A stretch of DNA of 37,523 bases, taken from contig CAZOXM010000048.1 of assembly GCA_964583825.1 (NCBI GenBank), positions 1 to 37,523 on the forward strand, in the 5' to 3' direction. This document shows positions 9,201-17,090 of the stretch, in pieces; within the stretch, counting starts at the first letter, position 1; the number at the start of each line of letters is the position of its first letter. The stretch is from GCA-1730015 sp964583825. GTDB lineage: Bacteria > Pseudomonadota > Gammaproteobacteria > Granulosicoccales > Granulosicoccaceae. Below the pieces are notes generated by a model that was not told the DNA's origin, made no database searches, and saw only the letters and a program-made list of their open reading frames with translations. The position numbers were made by a program, and so were the translations under genes.

Positions 9201-9944
9201 GAAACCGCCGCGTTGCGCGTGTTTAGCAATGCCGACGGCGCCTACGGGTCGAACGTGAATCATCTGATCGACGATGGCAGCTGGAGTGACGAGAGTGAGT
9301 TGGCCGATGTGTTCGCCAATCGCAAGTCATTCGCCTACGGGCGCAACGGTGCCAGCCGTCAGCAGACAGGCTTATTTGAGAACATACTGTCGCGCGTCGA
9401 TCTGGCGACACAGAATCTGGATTCGGTCGAGATCGGTGTGACCACCATCGATCACTACTTTGACACGCTGGGCGGCATCAGTCGCTGTGTTGAGCGGGCC
9501 AGTGGAGCGGCACCATCGGTGTACATCAGTGACGACACCATGGGTAAGGCCACCGTGCGTACGCTCGGCGAACAGGTTGAGCTTGAAACCCGCACGCGGG
9601 TGCTTAACCCGAAGTGGTATGAACAGATGCTTGATCATGGCCACGAAGGGGTGCGCCATATCGAAATGCACGTCACCAACACGGTGGGCTGGTCGGCGAC
9701 AACCGGTCAGGTCAAGCCGTGGGTGTATCAGCAACTGACCGACACATTCATCCTCGATGAAAACCTGCGCAACCGACTGGCAGAGTTAAATCCCGAAGCG
9801 TCCGTACGCGTTGCCAATCGTCTGGTTGAGGCACACGAGCGCGACTACTGGCAACCGGACGAGGATACGCTGGCAGCGTTACACGCGGCCGGTGAAGATC
9901 TTGAAGACCGCCTTGAAGGCATTGTTGAAGGGGCCCATGCATGA
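6228..9944 (+). CDS. bchH: Magnesium chelatase subunit H
   Basis: Large porphyrin-binding catalytic subunit of Mg chelatase, which inserts Mg2+ into protoporphyrin IX with the BchI/BchD AAA+ motor and commits the porphyrin to bacteriochlorophyll. The 1238-residue protein has the CobN/BchH architecture. The N-terminal domain starts at MRVAIVTLDSHL and contains CAGEIVRLTRMGRF. The long catalytic region includes HFGTHGALEFMPGKQ, a family-typical histidine- and glutamate-rich motif, and later IDVVVTLSGIFRDLLPQQ and NTVGWSATTGQVKPWVYQQL. ATG 6228 overlaps bchB; an internal ATG at 6261 aligns with the usual family start. The ATGA overlap with bchL suggests translational coupling. Confidence 0.96.
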   Translation: MPKHTTADSPAMRVAIVTLDSHLASTVARVDRELGDQNITVSLHAAGDWDRDPASLARCHEAIREAHIVVVTMLFMEDHIRAVIDPLRQRRDQCDAMVCCMCAGEIVRLTRMGRFTLDGGDSRARAFFKRLRGSGSRKKKVKSGKLQMAMLRRIPQILRYIPGTAQDIRQYFLVLQYWLAGSNQNIANMVRMLVSHYADDERLVLRDKLTVDAPESYLDVGLYHPALPARMTDRRQELPAVKAETVRGRVGLLLMRSYVLAGNTHHYDAVIRELETAGYEVVPAFSAGLDARPAIDRFFIDQGQPVIDVLLSLTGFSLVGGPAYNDASAAEAVLSAMDIPYMAAMGLEFQTLENWQSSERGLLPVESAMMVAIPELDGAINPTVFGGRSEMAGQDRNEVDMYPHEAQVTQLCRRVDRLVQLRRSSRAERRVGLVIFNFPPNSGAVGSAAHLSVFESLFNTLKHLQSQGYRVELPDDVNALRHDILHGNAAEYGADANVAALIPLDDYVRREAHLNEIEAAWGPAPGKHNSYGRQLLVLGKQYGNVMVAVQPAFGYEGDPMRLLFEHSFAPTHAFSAFYRYLREDFNAHALLHFGTHGALEFMPGKQAGLSPDCWPERLLGALPNYYLYAANNASEGTIAKRRAAATLISYLTPPVTHAGLYKGLLDLKATIDRFRQCAPDEHNTRTELLDLIRSQADTLELSINTAPEQIDHYVDACREAVNEIEATYIPHGLHVVGDTPDAEQRRELLEAVAAVELSAGDHHTQHATGLTAAAMQRDPPPLLEGVPEPVCQSIVETLRELNESLQRETELSAIVHALDGGYLKPVVGGDLLRAPEILPTGRNLHGFDPYRMPSVSALRSGEIAAEHLIERHVAEGGAFPETIAMVLWGTDNLKTEGAPIAQVLSLIGAAPRFDNYGRLCGAQLIDLDKLARPRIDVVVTLSGIFRDLLPQQMRLLAEAAWLAATAEDEPLAKNFVRKHALEYQREHDCDMETAALRVFSNADGAYGSNVNHLIDDGSWSDESELADVFANRKSFAYGRNGASRQQTGLFENILSRVDLATQNLDSVEIGVTTIDHYFDTLGGISRCVERASGAAPSVYISDDTMGKATVRTLGEQVELETRTRVLNPKWYEQMLDHGHEGVRHIEMHVTNTVGWSATTGQVKPWVYQQLTDTFILDENLRNRLAELNPEASVRVANRLVEAHERDYWQPDEDTLAALHAAGEDLEDRLEGIVEGAHA

Positions 9945-10867
9945 CCGCTCAAACACTCGCATCATCGATGGGAAAATTCATTCCCATTCAGCCACAGGGC
10001 GCTCGTCCAACGGATGGGGAGGGCAGTGTGCAGGTCGTCGACGACAGCGTCCACATCGATAACGCCAAAGTCTTCGCCGTGTACGGCAAGGGGGGCATTG
10101 GCAAGAGTACCACCTCGTCAAATCTGTCGGTGGCGTTTTCCAAGCTCGGCAAGCGGGTGTTGCAAATCGGCTGCGACCCGAAACACGACTCCACCTTTAC
10201 CCTGACCAAACAACTCACGCCAACGGTGATCGACATTCTTGAAACGGTCGATTTTCATTCCGAGGAATTGCGCGCTGACGACTTCGTTTTTGAGGGTTAT
10301 AACGGAGTGATGTGTGTAGAGGCTGGCGGTCCGCCGGCGGGTACCGGTTGTGGTGGCTATGTGGTTGGCCAGACAGTGAAGTTACTAAAGGAACACCATC
10401 TTCTGGAAGACACCGATGTGGTGATCTTCGATGTACTGGGTGATGTGGTCTGCGGTGGTTTTGCCGCACCGCTGCAACATGCACAGCGGGCATTGGTGGT
10501 TGCTGCCAATGACTTTGATTCTATATTCGCAATGAATCGCATTGTTGCGGCGATCAAGGCCAAATCAAAAAACTATGCGGTAAGACTCGGTGGTGTGATC
10601 GCCAATCGCAGTGCCGGTACTGATCAGATCGAGCGATTCAACAATGTGGTCGGTATGAATACACTGGCGCACTTTCCGGATCTCGATGTCATTCGTCGCA
10701 GCCGCCTGAAAAAGGCCACGCTGTTCGAAATGGAGGATTCCCCCGAACTTGTGGCGGTGCGGGATGAATATCTGCGGCTCGCACAGTCCTTGTGGGACGG
10801 TACAGATCCGCTGGTGGCCTCACCGATGCGGGATCGCGAAATTTTCGATCTGCTGGGGTTTGACTGA
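9941..10867 (+). CDS. bchL: DPOR iron protein BchL
   Basis: ATP-dependent reductase (NifH-like homodimer) that feeds electrons to BchNB. The P-loop GKGGIGKST lies at residues 49-57. CDPKHDSTF (switch region) is present. The two 4Fe-4S-ligating cysteines of the family are visible as Cys137 (GTGCGGY) and Cys171 (GDVVCGGF). Length 308 aa, with a roughly 40-residue N-terminal extension before the NifH core, as is common in proteobacterial BchL. The start overlaps the bchH stop by 4 bp and the stop overlaps the bchM start by 1 bp. The protein must be told apart from BchX further downstream, which has a longer N-terminus and a GKGGIGKSFT P-loop. Confidence 0.97.
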   Translation: MTAQTLASSMGKFIPIQPQGARPTDGEGSVQVVDDSVHIDNAKVFAVYGKGGIGKSTTSSNLSVAFSKLGKRVLQIGCDPKHDSTFTLTKQLTPTVIDILETVDFHSEELRADDFVFEGYNGVMCVEAGGPPAGTGCGGYVVGQTVKLLKEHHLLEDTDVVIFDVLGDVVCGGFAAPLQHAQRALVVAANDFDSIFAMNRIVAAIKAKSKNYAVRLGGVIANRSAGTDQIERFNNVVGMNTLAHFPDLDVIRRSRLKKATLFEMEDSPELVAVRDEYLRLAQSLWDGTDPLVASPMRDREIFDLLGFD

Positions 10868-11580
10868 TGCTTGATTCTGGCTACTGGCATCGGCGCCGTG
10901 AAATCGGCACCTACTTTGACGAAACGGCGGTCGATGCGTGGAAAAAGCTGACCAGCGATGCGCCGGTCTCTCGTATACGCGAAACAGTGCGTGCCGGTCG
11001 CAGACAAACGCAGGAGACCCTGTTGTCATGGCTGCCGACAGACCTTGCAGGCAAGCGTGTGCTCGACGCCGGTTGCGGCACAGGCTTGCTGGCCATCGAG
11101 GTTGCACGCCGTGGTGCTGAAGTCGTCGCAGTCGATCTTTCACCCAAACTGGTCAGTATGGCGGAGCAGCGATTTCAGCGCGATGAACGCAGCGCACAGA
11201 TAAGTGGTTCAGTCAGCTTTCACAGTGGTGACATGCTCAACGGAGCGCTCGGTGAATTCGATTTTGTGGTGGCGATGGACTCACTCATTCACTACGAACC
11301 GGCCGATGCCGTGTCCGCGCTGTCACAACTCGCCGCACGAACGTCACAGAGTATGTTGTTTACCTTTGCACCCCGCACACCAATGCTGGCGGTGATGCAC
11401 AAGGCCGGCAAACTGTTCCCGAAGAAAGACCGCTCACCGGCCATTGTGCCTGTGTCTGTCGGACACCTGCAGCGGGATATCGAACAGGCGCCCAGCTTGT
11501 CCAGATGGGGTTGCGGTCGCGATCAGCGCATTGACAGCGGGTTTTATAAATCGCATGCGCAGGAACTCATCCGTTCATGA
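10867..11580 (+). CDS. bchM: Mg-protoporphyrin IX O-methyltransferase BchM
   Basis: S-adenosylmethionine-dependent methylation of the C13 propionate of Mg-protoporphyrin IX, the step after Mg chelatase. The SAM-binding motif I is VLDAGCGTGLLAIEVARRGA (about residues 60-80), followed by VVAVDLSPKLVSMAEQRF and a motif around FVVAMDSLIHY. The C-terminus carries the BchM-type RIDSGFYKSHAQELIR. Length 237 aa, typical. The start and stop are coupled to bchL (TGATG) and lhaA (ATGA). Confidence 0.95.
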   Translation: MLDSGYWHRRREIGTYFDETAVDAWKKLTSDAPVSRIRETVRAGRRQTQETLLSWLPTDLAGKRVLDAGCGTGLLAIEVARRGAEVVAVDLSPKLVSMAEQRFQRDERSAQISGSVSFHSGDMLNGALGEFDFVVAMDSLIHYEPADAVSALSQLAARTSQSMLFTFAPRTPMLAVMHKAGKLFPKKDRSPAIVPVSVGHLQRDIEQAPSLSRWGCGRDQRIDSGFYKSHAQELIRS

Positions 11581-13004
11581 GCGGACGCGGCTCAACAGTG
11601 GATTTCTGGCGTACACACGGGTTGCGCCTGCTGCCGTTTGCCGATGCCGCTACAGATGAGCTGCCACTGCTGAGAATACTGCGTCTGGCGTTGTTTCAGA
11701 TCGGTGCAGGGATGACATTTGTACTGCTCAACGGCACACTCAATCGAGTCATGATTGTTGAGCTTGGTATATCTGCGACGCTTGTGTCTGTCATGATAGC
11801 GCTGCCATTGATCATCGCACCCCTGCGGGCGCTCATCGGATTTCGTTCCGACACCCACGTGTCCTTTCTCGGCTGGCGGCGGGTGCCGTATGTTTTTACA
11901 GGGACGATGCTGCAGTTCGGCGGCCTGGCCATATTGCCATTTGCACTGATTTTACTATCCGGTGATACACACTGGCCCATGTGGTTTGCCAAAGCAGCCA
12001 CCGTACTCGCCTTCGCGCTGGTCGGTATCGGCATGCATACCGTGCAAACCGCCGGGCTGGCACTTGCGACCGATATCGCCCCGACTCAGAGTAAGACGCG
12101 AGTGGTGGCATTGCTCTATGTGATGTTACTGGTAGGCATGGTATTAAGTGCGCTGATCTTCGCCGCACTGCTGGAGCACTTTTCTTCCATCAGGCTAATT
12201 CAACTGATTCAGGGCTGTGCTGTAGTTGTGCTGCTATTGAACCTGTTGGCAGTCTGGAAACAAGAGGTCAACAACCCGGCCATAACACATCCGGAACGTC
12301 CCCGAGCGACATTCAGACAGTCGTGGGTACGGTATCTGGGCAACGATCAAACCCGGCGTTTCCTGTGGGCACTGGCGCTCGGCACTGCGGCTTTCAGTAT
12401 GCAGGATATTCTGTTGGAGCCCTTTGGTGGACAAGTGCTCCATATGGACGTCAGCGGTACCACCAGGTTAACCGCGATGCTGGTGACAGGCACCCTAATC
12501 GGTTTTGCCATCGCATCGAGGTCAACCGCGGGGGAACCGTGTCGGCTGGCTGCCTACGGTGTAACACTGGGTTTGTTTGCTTTTGCCGCGATTATTTTTG
12601 CGGCGCCACTGGGTTCGCCGATGCTGTTCAAGCTCGGCACCTTTCTTATCGGCATGGGAGCGGGATTGTTCTCCGTCAGTATGCTGGTGGCAGAGATGGC
12701 TCGTCGTGGTGACGGGCGTGACGTCGGGCTGGCGCTTGGTGCCTGGGGCGCGGTGCAGACCACCGCCGCCGGGATCGCGATCGCCTTCGGCGGCGCTATG
12801 CGCGACGCGGTATCGCGACTCGCGCAGAACGATGTGTTCGGCCAAACCCTTAACCTGATCGATACCGGATATCTGTCGGTGTACCTGCTCGAGTTAGCGC
12901 TGCTCTTTATGACGCTGGCGATACTGGGGCCACTGGCGAGTCGATGGAAGGTATCTGTGTCACCCGATGAAAAGCGCTTCGGTATGGTGGCCTTTCCGGG
13001 ATGA
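11577..13004 (+). CDS. lhaA: LhaA-type light-harvesting complex assembly transporter-like protein
   Basis: Major-facilitator-related protein of the BCD/PucC family, which assists insertion or assembly of LH1 in the inner membrane. The 475-residue protein has about twelve hydrophobic segments. Family motifs include the N-terminal LPLLRILRLALFQIGAG and LNRVMIVELGI, then APLRALIGFRSDTH and FLGWRRVPYV. The position between bchM and puhA is the classic LhaA position and favours LhaA over PucC, which usually sits beside pucBA genes that are absent here. There is no separate ribosome-binding site; the start overlaps bchM by 4 bp. Confidence 0.93.
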   Translation: MSGRGSTVDFWRTHGLRLLPFADAATDELPLLRILRLALFQIGAGMTFVLLNGTLNRVMIVELGISATLVSVMIALPLIIAPLRALIGFRSDTHVSFLGWRRVPYVFTGTMLQFGGLAILPFALILLSGDTHWPMWFAKAATVLAFALVGIGMHTVQTAGLALATDIAPTQSKTRVVALLYVMLLVGMVLSALIFAALLEHFSSIRLIQLIQGCAVVVLLLNLLAVWKQEVNNPAITHPERPRATFRQSWVRYLGNDQTRRFLWALALGTAAFSMQDILLEPFGGQVLHMDVSGTTRLTAMLVTGTLIGFAIASRSTAGEPCRLAAYGVTLGLFAFAAIIFAAPLGSPMLFKLGTFLIGMGAGLFSVSMLVAEMARRGDGRDVGLALGAWGAVQTTAAGIAIAFGGAMRDAVSRLAQNDVFGQTLNLIDTGYLSVYLLELALLFMTLAILGPLASRWKVSVSPDEKRFGMVAFPG

Positions 13005-13047
13005 GATTATTCAAGCCTGCCCTTATTTGCAACTGGAGGATGGTGCT

Positions 13048-13824
13048 ATGCCTACCGGCGCGCTAACCGCATATCTCGATGTAGCCCAGGTGGTGTTATA
13101 CGTATTCTGGATATTCTTTTTCGCCCTGATCTACTACCTGCATCGGGAAGACAAGCGCGAAGGTTATCCATTGCTGTCTGAACATCCGTATCGCAAAGAA
13201 GTCTTCACCATACCGCCGGTACCCGCGCCCAAAACCTTTTTATTAATGGATGGACGCACGGTCCAGGCACCGCGCGATAATGGAGATAAACGCGAACATC
13301 CACTCGAGAAGTCGCGAATACCCATGGGCTCGCCTTTTGTACCGGTGGGCGACCCGATGCTTGCCGGTGTCGGTCCCGGCTCGTGGGCAGAGCGTGAAGA
13401 TCATGTCGATATCACCATGGAGGGGCATCCGCGCATTGTGCCGATGCGCTCGCAGCATGAGTTGAGCCTGAGTCCGCGCGATCCGGACCCGCGCGGCATG
13501 GCGGTAGTGGGCGCCGATGGCATCACCGCAGGCACGGTGACTGATGTGTGGGTTGACTGCTCTGAAATGCTGCTTCGATACCTGGAAGTGGAACTGGCGA
13601 TCACCAGCGATCACCGTCGTGTATTACTTCCGATCAACATGGCCAGCGTTCATCGCCGCCAGCGCCGTGTGGACGTGGTATCGATCAATGCAGAGCACTT
13701 CGTCAATGTACCAACACTGGCCGATCCGCACAAAGTGACGCTCCTGGAAGAGGAACGTGTCATGGCTTACTACGGTGCGGGTTATCTTTATGCAAACGAG
13801 AGTCGCGCCGAGGCCGTGGTATGA
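13048..13824 (+). CDS. puhA: Photosynthetic reaction centre H subunit
   Basis: Single-span inner-membrane subunit that caps the L/M heterodimer and shapes the proton path to QB. One transmembrane helix lies near residues 10-30 (VAQVVLYVFWIFFFALIYYL), followed by REDKREGYPL and a cytoplasmic PRC-barrel domain with VPMRSQHELS and GTVTDVWVDCSE. Length 258 aa, typical. The ATG is preceded by GGAGG about 8 bp upstream, which decides this start over longer in-frame possibilities overlapping lhaA. The stop overlaps puhB by 4 bp. Confidence 0.97.
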   Translation: MPTGALTAYLDVAQVVLYVFWIFFFALIYYLHREDKREGYPLLSEHPYRKEVFTIPPVPAPKTFLLMDGRTVQAPRDNGDKREHPLEKSRIPMGSPFVPVGDPMLAGVGPGSWAEREDHVDITMEGHPRIVPMRSQHELSLSPRDPDPRGMAVVGADGITAGTVTDVWVDCSEMLLRYLEVELAITSDHRRVLLPINMASVHRRQRRVDVVSINAEHFVNVPTLADPHKVTLLEEERVMAYYGAGYLYANESRAEAVV

Positions 13825-14465
13825 CCAGCCATACCGAGGTGCGCGAGCACGACAATGAGCCCTTGCTGGGACTGCCGGAAACGCTGCCACCCGGTGAGCG
13901 ATTGTTGTGGCAGGGATCACCGGATTTTCTGACGTTCGCGCGGCGCGTGCTGCACGTGAATAAAGTGGTGCTCTGGTTTGTTCTGATTGCCACATGGCGC
14001 ACACTCGCCTATTGGCGCACCACCGGCGACTGGTCGCTTGCGGTGTGGTGGACGCCGATGCTGGCCCTGATGCTGGCACTCGTGCTGCTGCTGGCCATGG
14101 CGTGGTTTTATGCTCGCACGACGGTTTACTCCATTACCAGCCGCCGTGTGACGATGCGTTTTGGTCTGGCGGTCCCGATCACAATGAACATACCGTTCAC
14201 TCAAATTGCGTGTGCCGATACACGTGAGTTTGCCAACGATCGTGGCAACATTGCGCTTCGGCCCCTCAAGGGTGCGGGCATTTCGCATCTTGTTTTGTGG
14301 CCAAACGTTCGTCCCTGGCACTGGCTGGCACCTCAACCCATGCTGTGTTGCATTAATGATTTCAGTCGTGCTGCAGAACAATTGAGCGCAGCCGTGCAGA
14401 CCGAGAACAGAGTGATGGCATCAGGTGACGATGCCTTTCATGGTTCGCGGGTACAGGAAGCCTGA
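13821..14465 (+). CDS. puhB: Reaction-centre assembly protein PuhB
   Basis: Membrane protein with a PH-like domain, needed in Rhodobacter for efficient RC assembly. The 214-residue protein begins with a soluble segment containing LPPGERLLWQGSPD, then about three hydrophobic helices (roughly 46-66, 72-98), then the PH-type strand pattern TTVYSITSRRVTMRFGLAVP. This order is characteristic of PuhB. It sits between puhA and puhC, overlapping puhA by 4 bp and ending 1 bp before the puhC start. Confidence 0.92.
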   Translation: MTSHTEVREHDNEPLLGLPETLPPGERLLWQGSPDFLTFARRVLHVNKVVLWFVLIATWRTLAYWRTTGDWSLAVWWTPMLALMLALVLLLAMAWFYARTTVYSITSRRVTMRFGLAVPITMNIPFTQIACADTREFANDRGNIALRPLKGAGISHLVLWPNVRPWHWLAPQPMLCCINDFSRAAEQLSAAVQTENRVMASGDDAFHGSRVQEA

Positions 14466-14466
14466 A

Positions 14467-14916
14467 ATGTCTGATCGTCAACCCGCGATTCTGTTTTCCA
14501 CGCTGATCGGTCTGTCGCTGGCTTTTGTGTTGGCGGTATCGCAGGGCTGGGTCGGCGCGGGAGCAGCAGTCAGTAATGAACGTGTTGTCGCTGACCCGAT
14601 TGCCTATCGTCTGCTTACCTTTGCAGACCGGGGGGACGGTTCGGTCGAAGTAATCGACGCCACCCTGAATCGCAGTTTGTCGGTGATCCATGCTGGGGAG
14701 GGTGCATTTTTGCGCGGGGTTTTACGCGCGCTCACCGCTGAGCGACGTACCGGCGGCCACGGCATGTCGCAGCCGTTCGAACTGCGCAAAGAAGCAGCCG
14801 ATCGACTGATTCTAATCGACAAGGCAACTGGCAGAGAGATACTGCTGAACGCATTCGGTTCTGAAAATGTCGCTTTTTTTGATCAATTCTTATCAGCTGA
14901 ACCGTTGCTTTCATAG
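14467..14916 (+). CDS. puhC: Photosynthetic complex assembly protein PuhC
   Basis: Small membrane-anchored protein involved in RC-LH1 organisation. The 149 residues hold one N-terminal membrane helix (about 7-28) and a periplasmic domain containing RLLTFADRGDGSVEVIDA, a family hallmark, and FLRGVLRALTAERR. The ATG one base after the puhB stop is chosen because the conserved part starts right there. It is followed by a 94-bp gap and then puhE; in many PGCs acsF lies at this point. Confidence 0.9.
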   Translation: MSDRQPAILFSTLIGLSLAFVLAVSQGWVGAGAAVSNERVVADPIAYRLLTFADRGDGSVEVIDATLNRSLSVIHAGEGAFLRGVLRALTAERRTGGHGMSQPFELRKEAADRLILIDKATGREILLNAFGSENVAFFDQFLSAEPLLS

Positions 14917-15010
14917 CGCCACTGAGAACCGGAAATGCCACCGACAACCAAATTGCCCGATGACACAATGCATCAAACCGTCTGTCGGCACGACCGGATG
15001 ACCCTCAATC

Positions 15011-15808
15011 GTGACTGGTAGCCTGTTACCTGTGGTTTTTTGTGTGTTTATCTGGTGGATTGGCACCGGCATTGTGTTGCGCCTGAACAGCTTGTCCGAG
15101 CACACCTATCCGCGCAATCGTGCCGCGATGACGCTACTGGCAGGTATGGTGCTGATCGGCGTGTTGAGTGTGCGCACATCGACTGGTTTGGCAGGCGCAT
15201 ACGTTGGGTTTATCGCAGCCATTATTCTCTGGGGCTGGCTTGAATTTCTTCACTACAGCGGCTGGTTGCTCGGCCCGCGGGTGCAAGCCTGTCCACCGGG
15301 TGTTTCGGGGAGCCGCCGTTTTGTGTGCGCGTTGCAGGCGATGTTCTATCGTGAACTGGCGGTCGCCGCGGTGGGAGTCCTGCTGATCTCCTTAAGTGCA
15401 GGGAGCCCAAATAAAGTAGCGCTTTATACTTTTTTAGTGTTGTGGCTCATGCGCCTCAGCGCCGAACTCAATGTCTTTTTTGGCGTCGGTTACCTGCCTG
15501 AACACTGGCTGCCCCGGAAACTGCAGTATCTGATGACGTATCGCGGCACCAGGAAATACAGCTTATTTTTCCCTTTGTCGGTAACGCTCGCAGTGGGTAC
15601 CTGCATTTGGATATTTGTCCAGCTCCCGGACCGCAGCATCGAGCCGTTCCGACACACGAGCAGCATGCTGGTGGGCACGTTGTTATGCCTGGCTGTCGTT
15701 GAACATCTATTGCTGGTGGTGCCGAACAATGGCGCAGCACTGTGGTCGTGGGCACACAGTGGGCGCGTGGCTGAAAAATCGAACCACGCCGACCTGAGGG
15801 TAACGTGA
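15011..15808 (+). CDS. puhE: PuhE (DUF3623) membrane protein
   Basis: Polytopic inner-membrane protein of the PGC thought to modulate bacteriochlorophyll or RC assembly; its biochemical role is not established. The 265 residues include about seven hydrophobic helices. Family motifs visible are FIWWIGTGIVL near the N-terminus, WGWLEFLHYSGWLLGP, and LRLSAELNVFFGVGYLPEHW. The start is GTG with no strong ribosome-binding site. The stop overlaps the hemA ATG (TGATG). Confidence 0.92.
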   Translation: MTGSLLPVVFCVFIWWIGTGIVLRLNSLSEHTYPRNRAAMTLLAGMVLIGVLSVRTSTGLAGAYVGFIAAIILWGWLEFLHYSGWLLGPRVQACPPGVSGSRRFVCALQAMFYRELAVAAVGVLLISLSAGSPNKVALYTFLVLWLMRLSAELNVFFGVGYLPEHWLPRKLQYLMTYRGTRKYSLFFPLSVTLAVGTCIWIFVQLPDRSIEPFRHTSSMLVGTLLCLAVVEHLLLVVPNNGAALWSWAHSGRVAEKSNHADLRVT

Positions 15809-17040
15809 TGGACTATGAACAGTTCTTCCAGACCAGGCTCCATGAGCATCGTGACGAAGGTATTTATCGGGTTTTTGCCGATCTGGAGCGCAGGGCAGGA
15901 TCTTTCCCCAAAGCGATAAATCACGGCAATGTTGCTAATCGGGAAGTCACCGTTTGGTGCTCAAACGACTACCTGTGTATGGGACAGCATCCGGATGTGC
16001 TGGCCGCGATGCACCGGGCGCTCGATCGATGTGGCGCCGGCGCGGGTGGTACGCGCAATATTTCGGGCACTAACCACAGTCATGTATTGCTGGAGCGGGA
16101 ACTGGCCGATTTGCATCGCAAGGAGGCGGCTTTGTTATTTACCTCAGGCTATGTATCGAACTGGGCGGCCCTCGGCACCCTTGCCTCACGCATTCCTGAT
16201 TGTGTGGTGCTGTCGGATGAAATGAACCACGCATCGATGATTGAAGGCATTCGCCACAGTCGTGCAGAAAAACGATTGTTCAGGCACAACGATCCGCAGC
16301 ATCTCGATACATTGCTAAGCGAACTGCCGGCGCATCAACCAAAGCTGGTGGCGTTTGAATCGGTGTATTCCATGGATGGTGATATCGCACCTATTGCCGA
16401 AATCTGTGAGGTGGCGGAACGCCACCATGCGATGACCTACCTCGATGAAGTGCATGCCGTGGGTTTGTATGGCGAGCGCGGAGGGGGAATAGCGGAGCGC
16501 GAAGGGCTCGCAGATCGAATCACTGTTATTGAAGGTACGCTTGCCAAGGCTTATGGCGTCATGGGGGGGTATATTGCCGCCTCCGCCGCGTTGTGTGACT
16601 TCGTGCGAAGCTTTGCCTCGGGCTTTATTTTTACCACGGCACTTCCACCAACGGTCGCGGCCGGCGCGCTCGCAAGTGTCAGACACCTGAAGCACAGTCA
16701 TATTGAACGCCAGCAGCAGCGTGAACGCGTCTACGCCGTCCGGCAGCAACTCAAAGCGGCGGGGCTGCCGGTGATGGACAACCCCAGTCACATCGTACCG
16801 ATTCCGATTGGCGATCCGGTGCGGTGCAAGCAGATCACTGATCTGTTGCTCAGCGAGCACGATATTTATGTGCAGCCGATTAACTATCCCACAGTCGCGC
16901 GCGGCACAGACCGGCTGCGACTGACGCCGTCACCGCAACACAGCGATGCCGATATCGAACATCTGGTCACGGCACTGCAGCAGGTGTTTGTTGCTGTGAT
17001 GGGGCGGCGCCCCAGAGTCAGGCGCAGCTGCGCGGCATGA
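15808..17040 (+). CDS. hemA: 5-aminolevulinate synthase
   Basis: PLP-dependent condensation of glycine and succinyl-CoA to ALA (Shemin pathway), the entry step for tetrapyrroles. The 410-residue protein begins MDYEQFFQTRL. Conserved sites include NDYLCMGQHP, GAGAGGTRNISGTNH, YLDEVHAVGLYG (PLP-contacting Asp) and GTLAKAYGVMGGYIA with the Schiff-base Lys at 247. The ATG overlaps the puhE stop by one base; an in-frame GTG one codon upstream is possible. Last gene of the bchF operon; 50 bp separate it from bchI. This is the alphaproteobacterial-type ALAS, not glutamyl-tRNA reductase, although both are called HemA. Confidence 0.97.
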   Translation: MDYEQFFQTRLHEHRDEGIYRVFADLERRAGSFPKAINHGNVANREVTVWCSNDYLCMGQHPDVLAAMHRALDRCGAGAGGTRNISGTNHSHVLLERELADLHRKEAALLFTSGYVSNWAALGTLASRIPDCVVLSDEMNHASMIEGIRHSRAEKRLFRHNDPQHLDTLLSELPAHQPKLVAFESVYSMDGDIAPIAEICEVAERHHAMTYLDEVHAVGLYGERGGGIAEREGLADRITVIEGTLAKAYGVMGGYIAASAALCDFVRSFASGFIFTTALPPTVAAGALASVRHLKHSHIERQQQRERVYAVRQQLKAAGLPVMDNPSHIVPIPIGDPVRCKQITDLLLSEHDIYVQPINYPTVARGTDRLRLTPSPQHSDADIEHLVTALQQVFVAVMGRRPRVRRSCAA

Positions 17041-17090
17041 ACCATGACCGTCCAGGCACCTGTAGTTAACGCCATTTTCAGGAGATCGCT

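Noticed and set aside
14935..15021. 28-codon frame between puhC and puhE as a gene
   Set aside because: Composition is not protein-like, it overlaps the puhE start, and no similarity to acsF or another PGC protein is recognisable.
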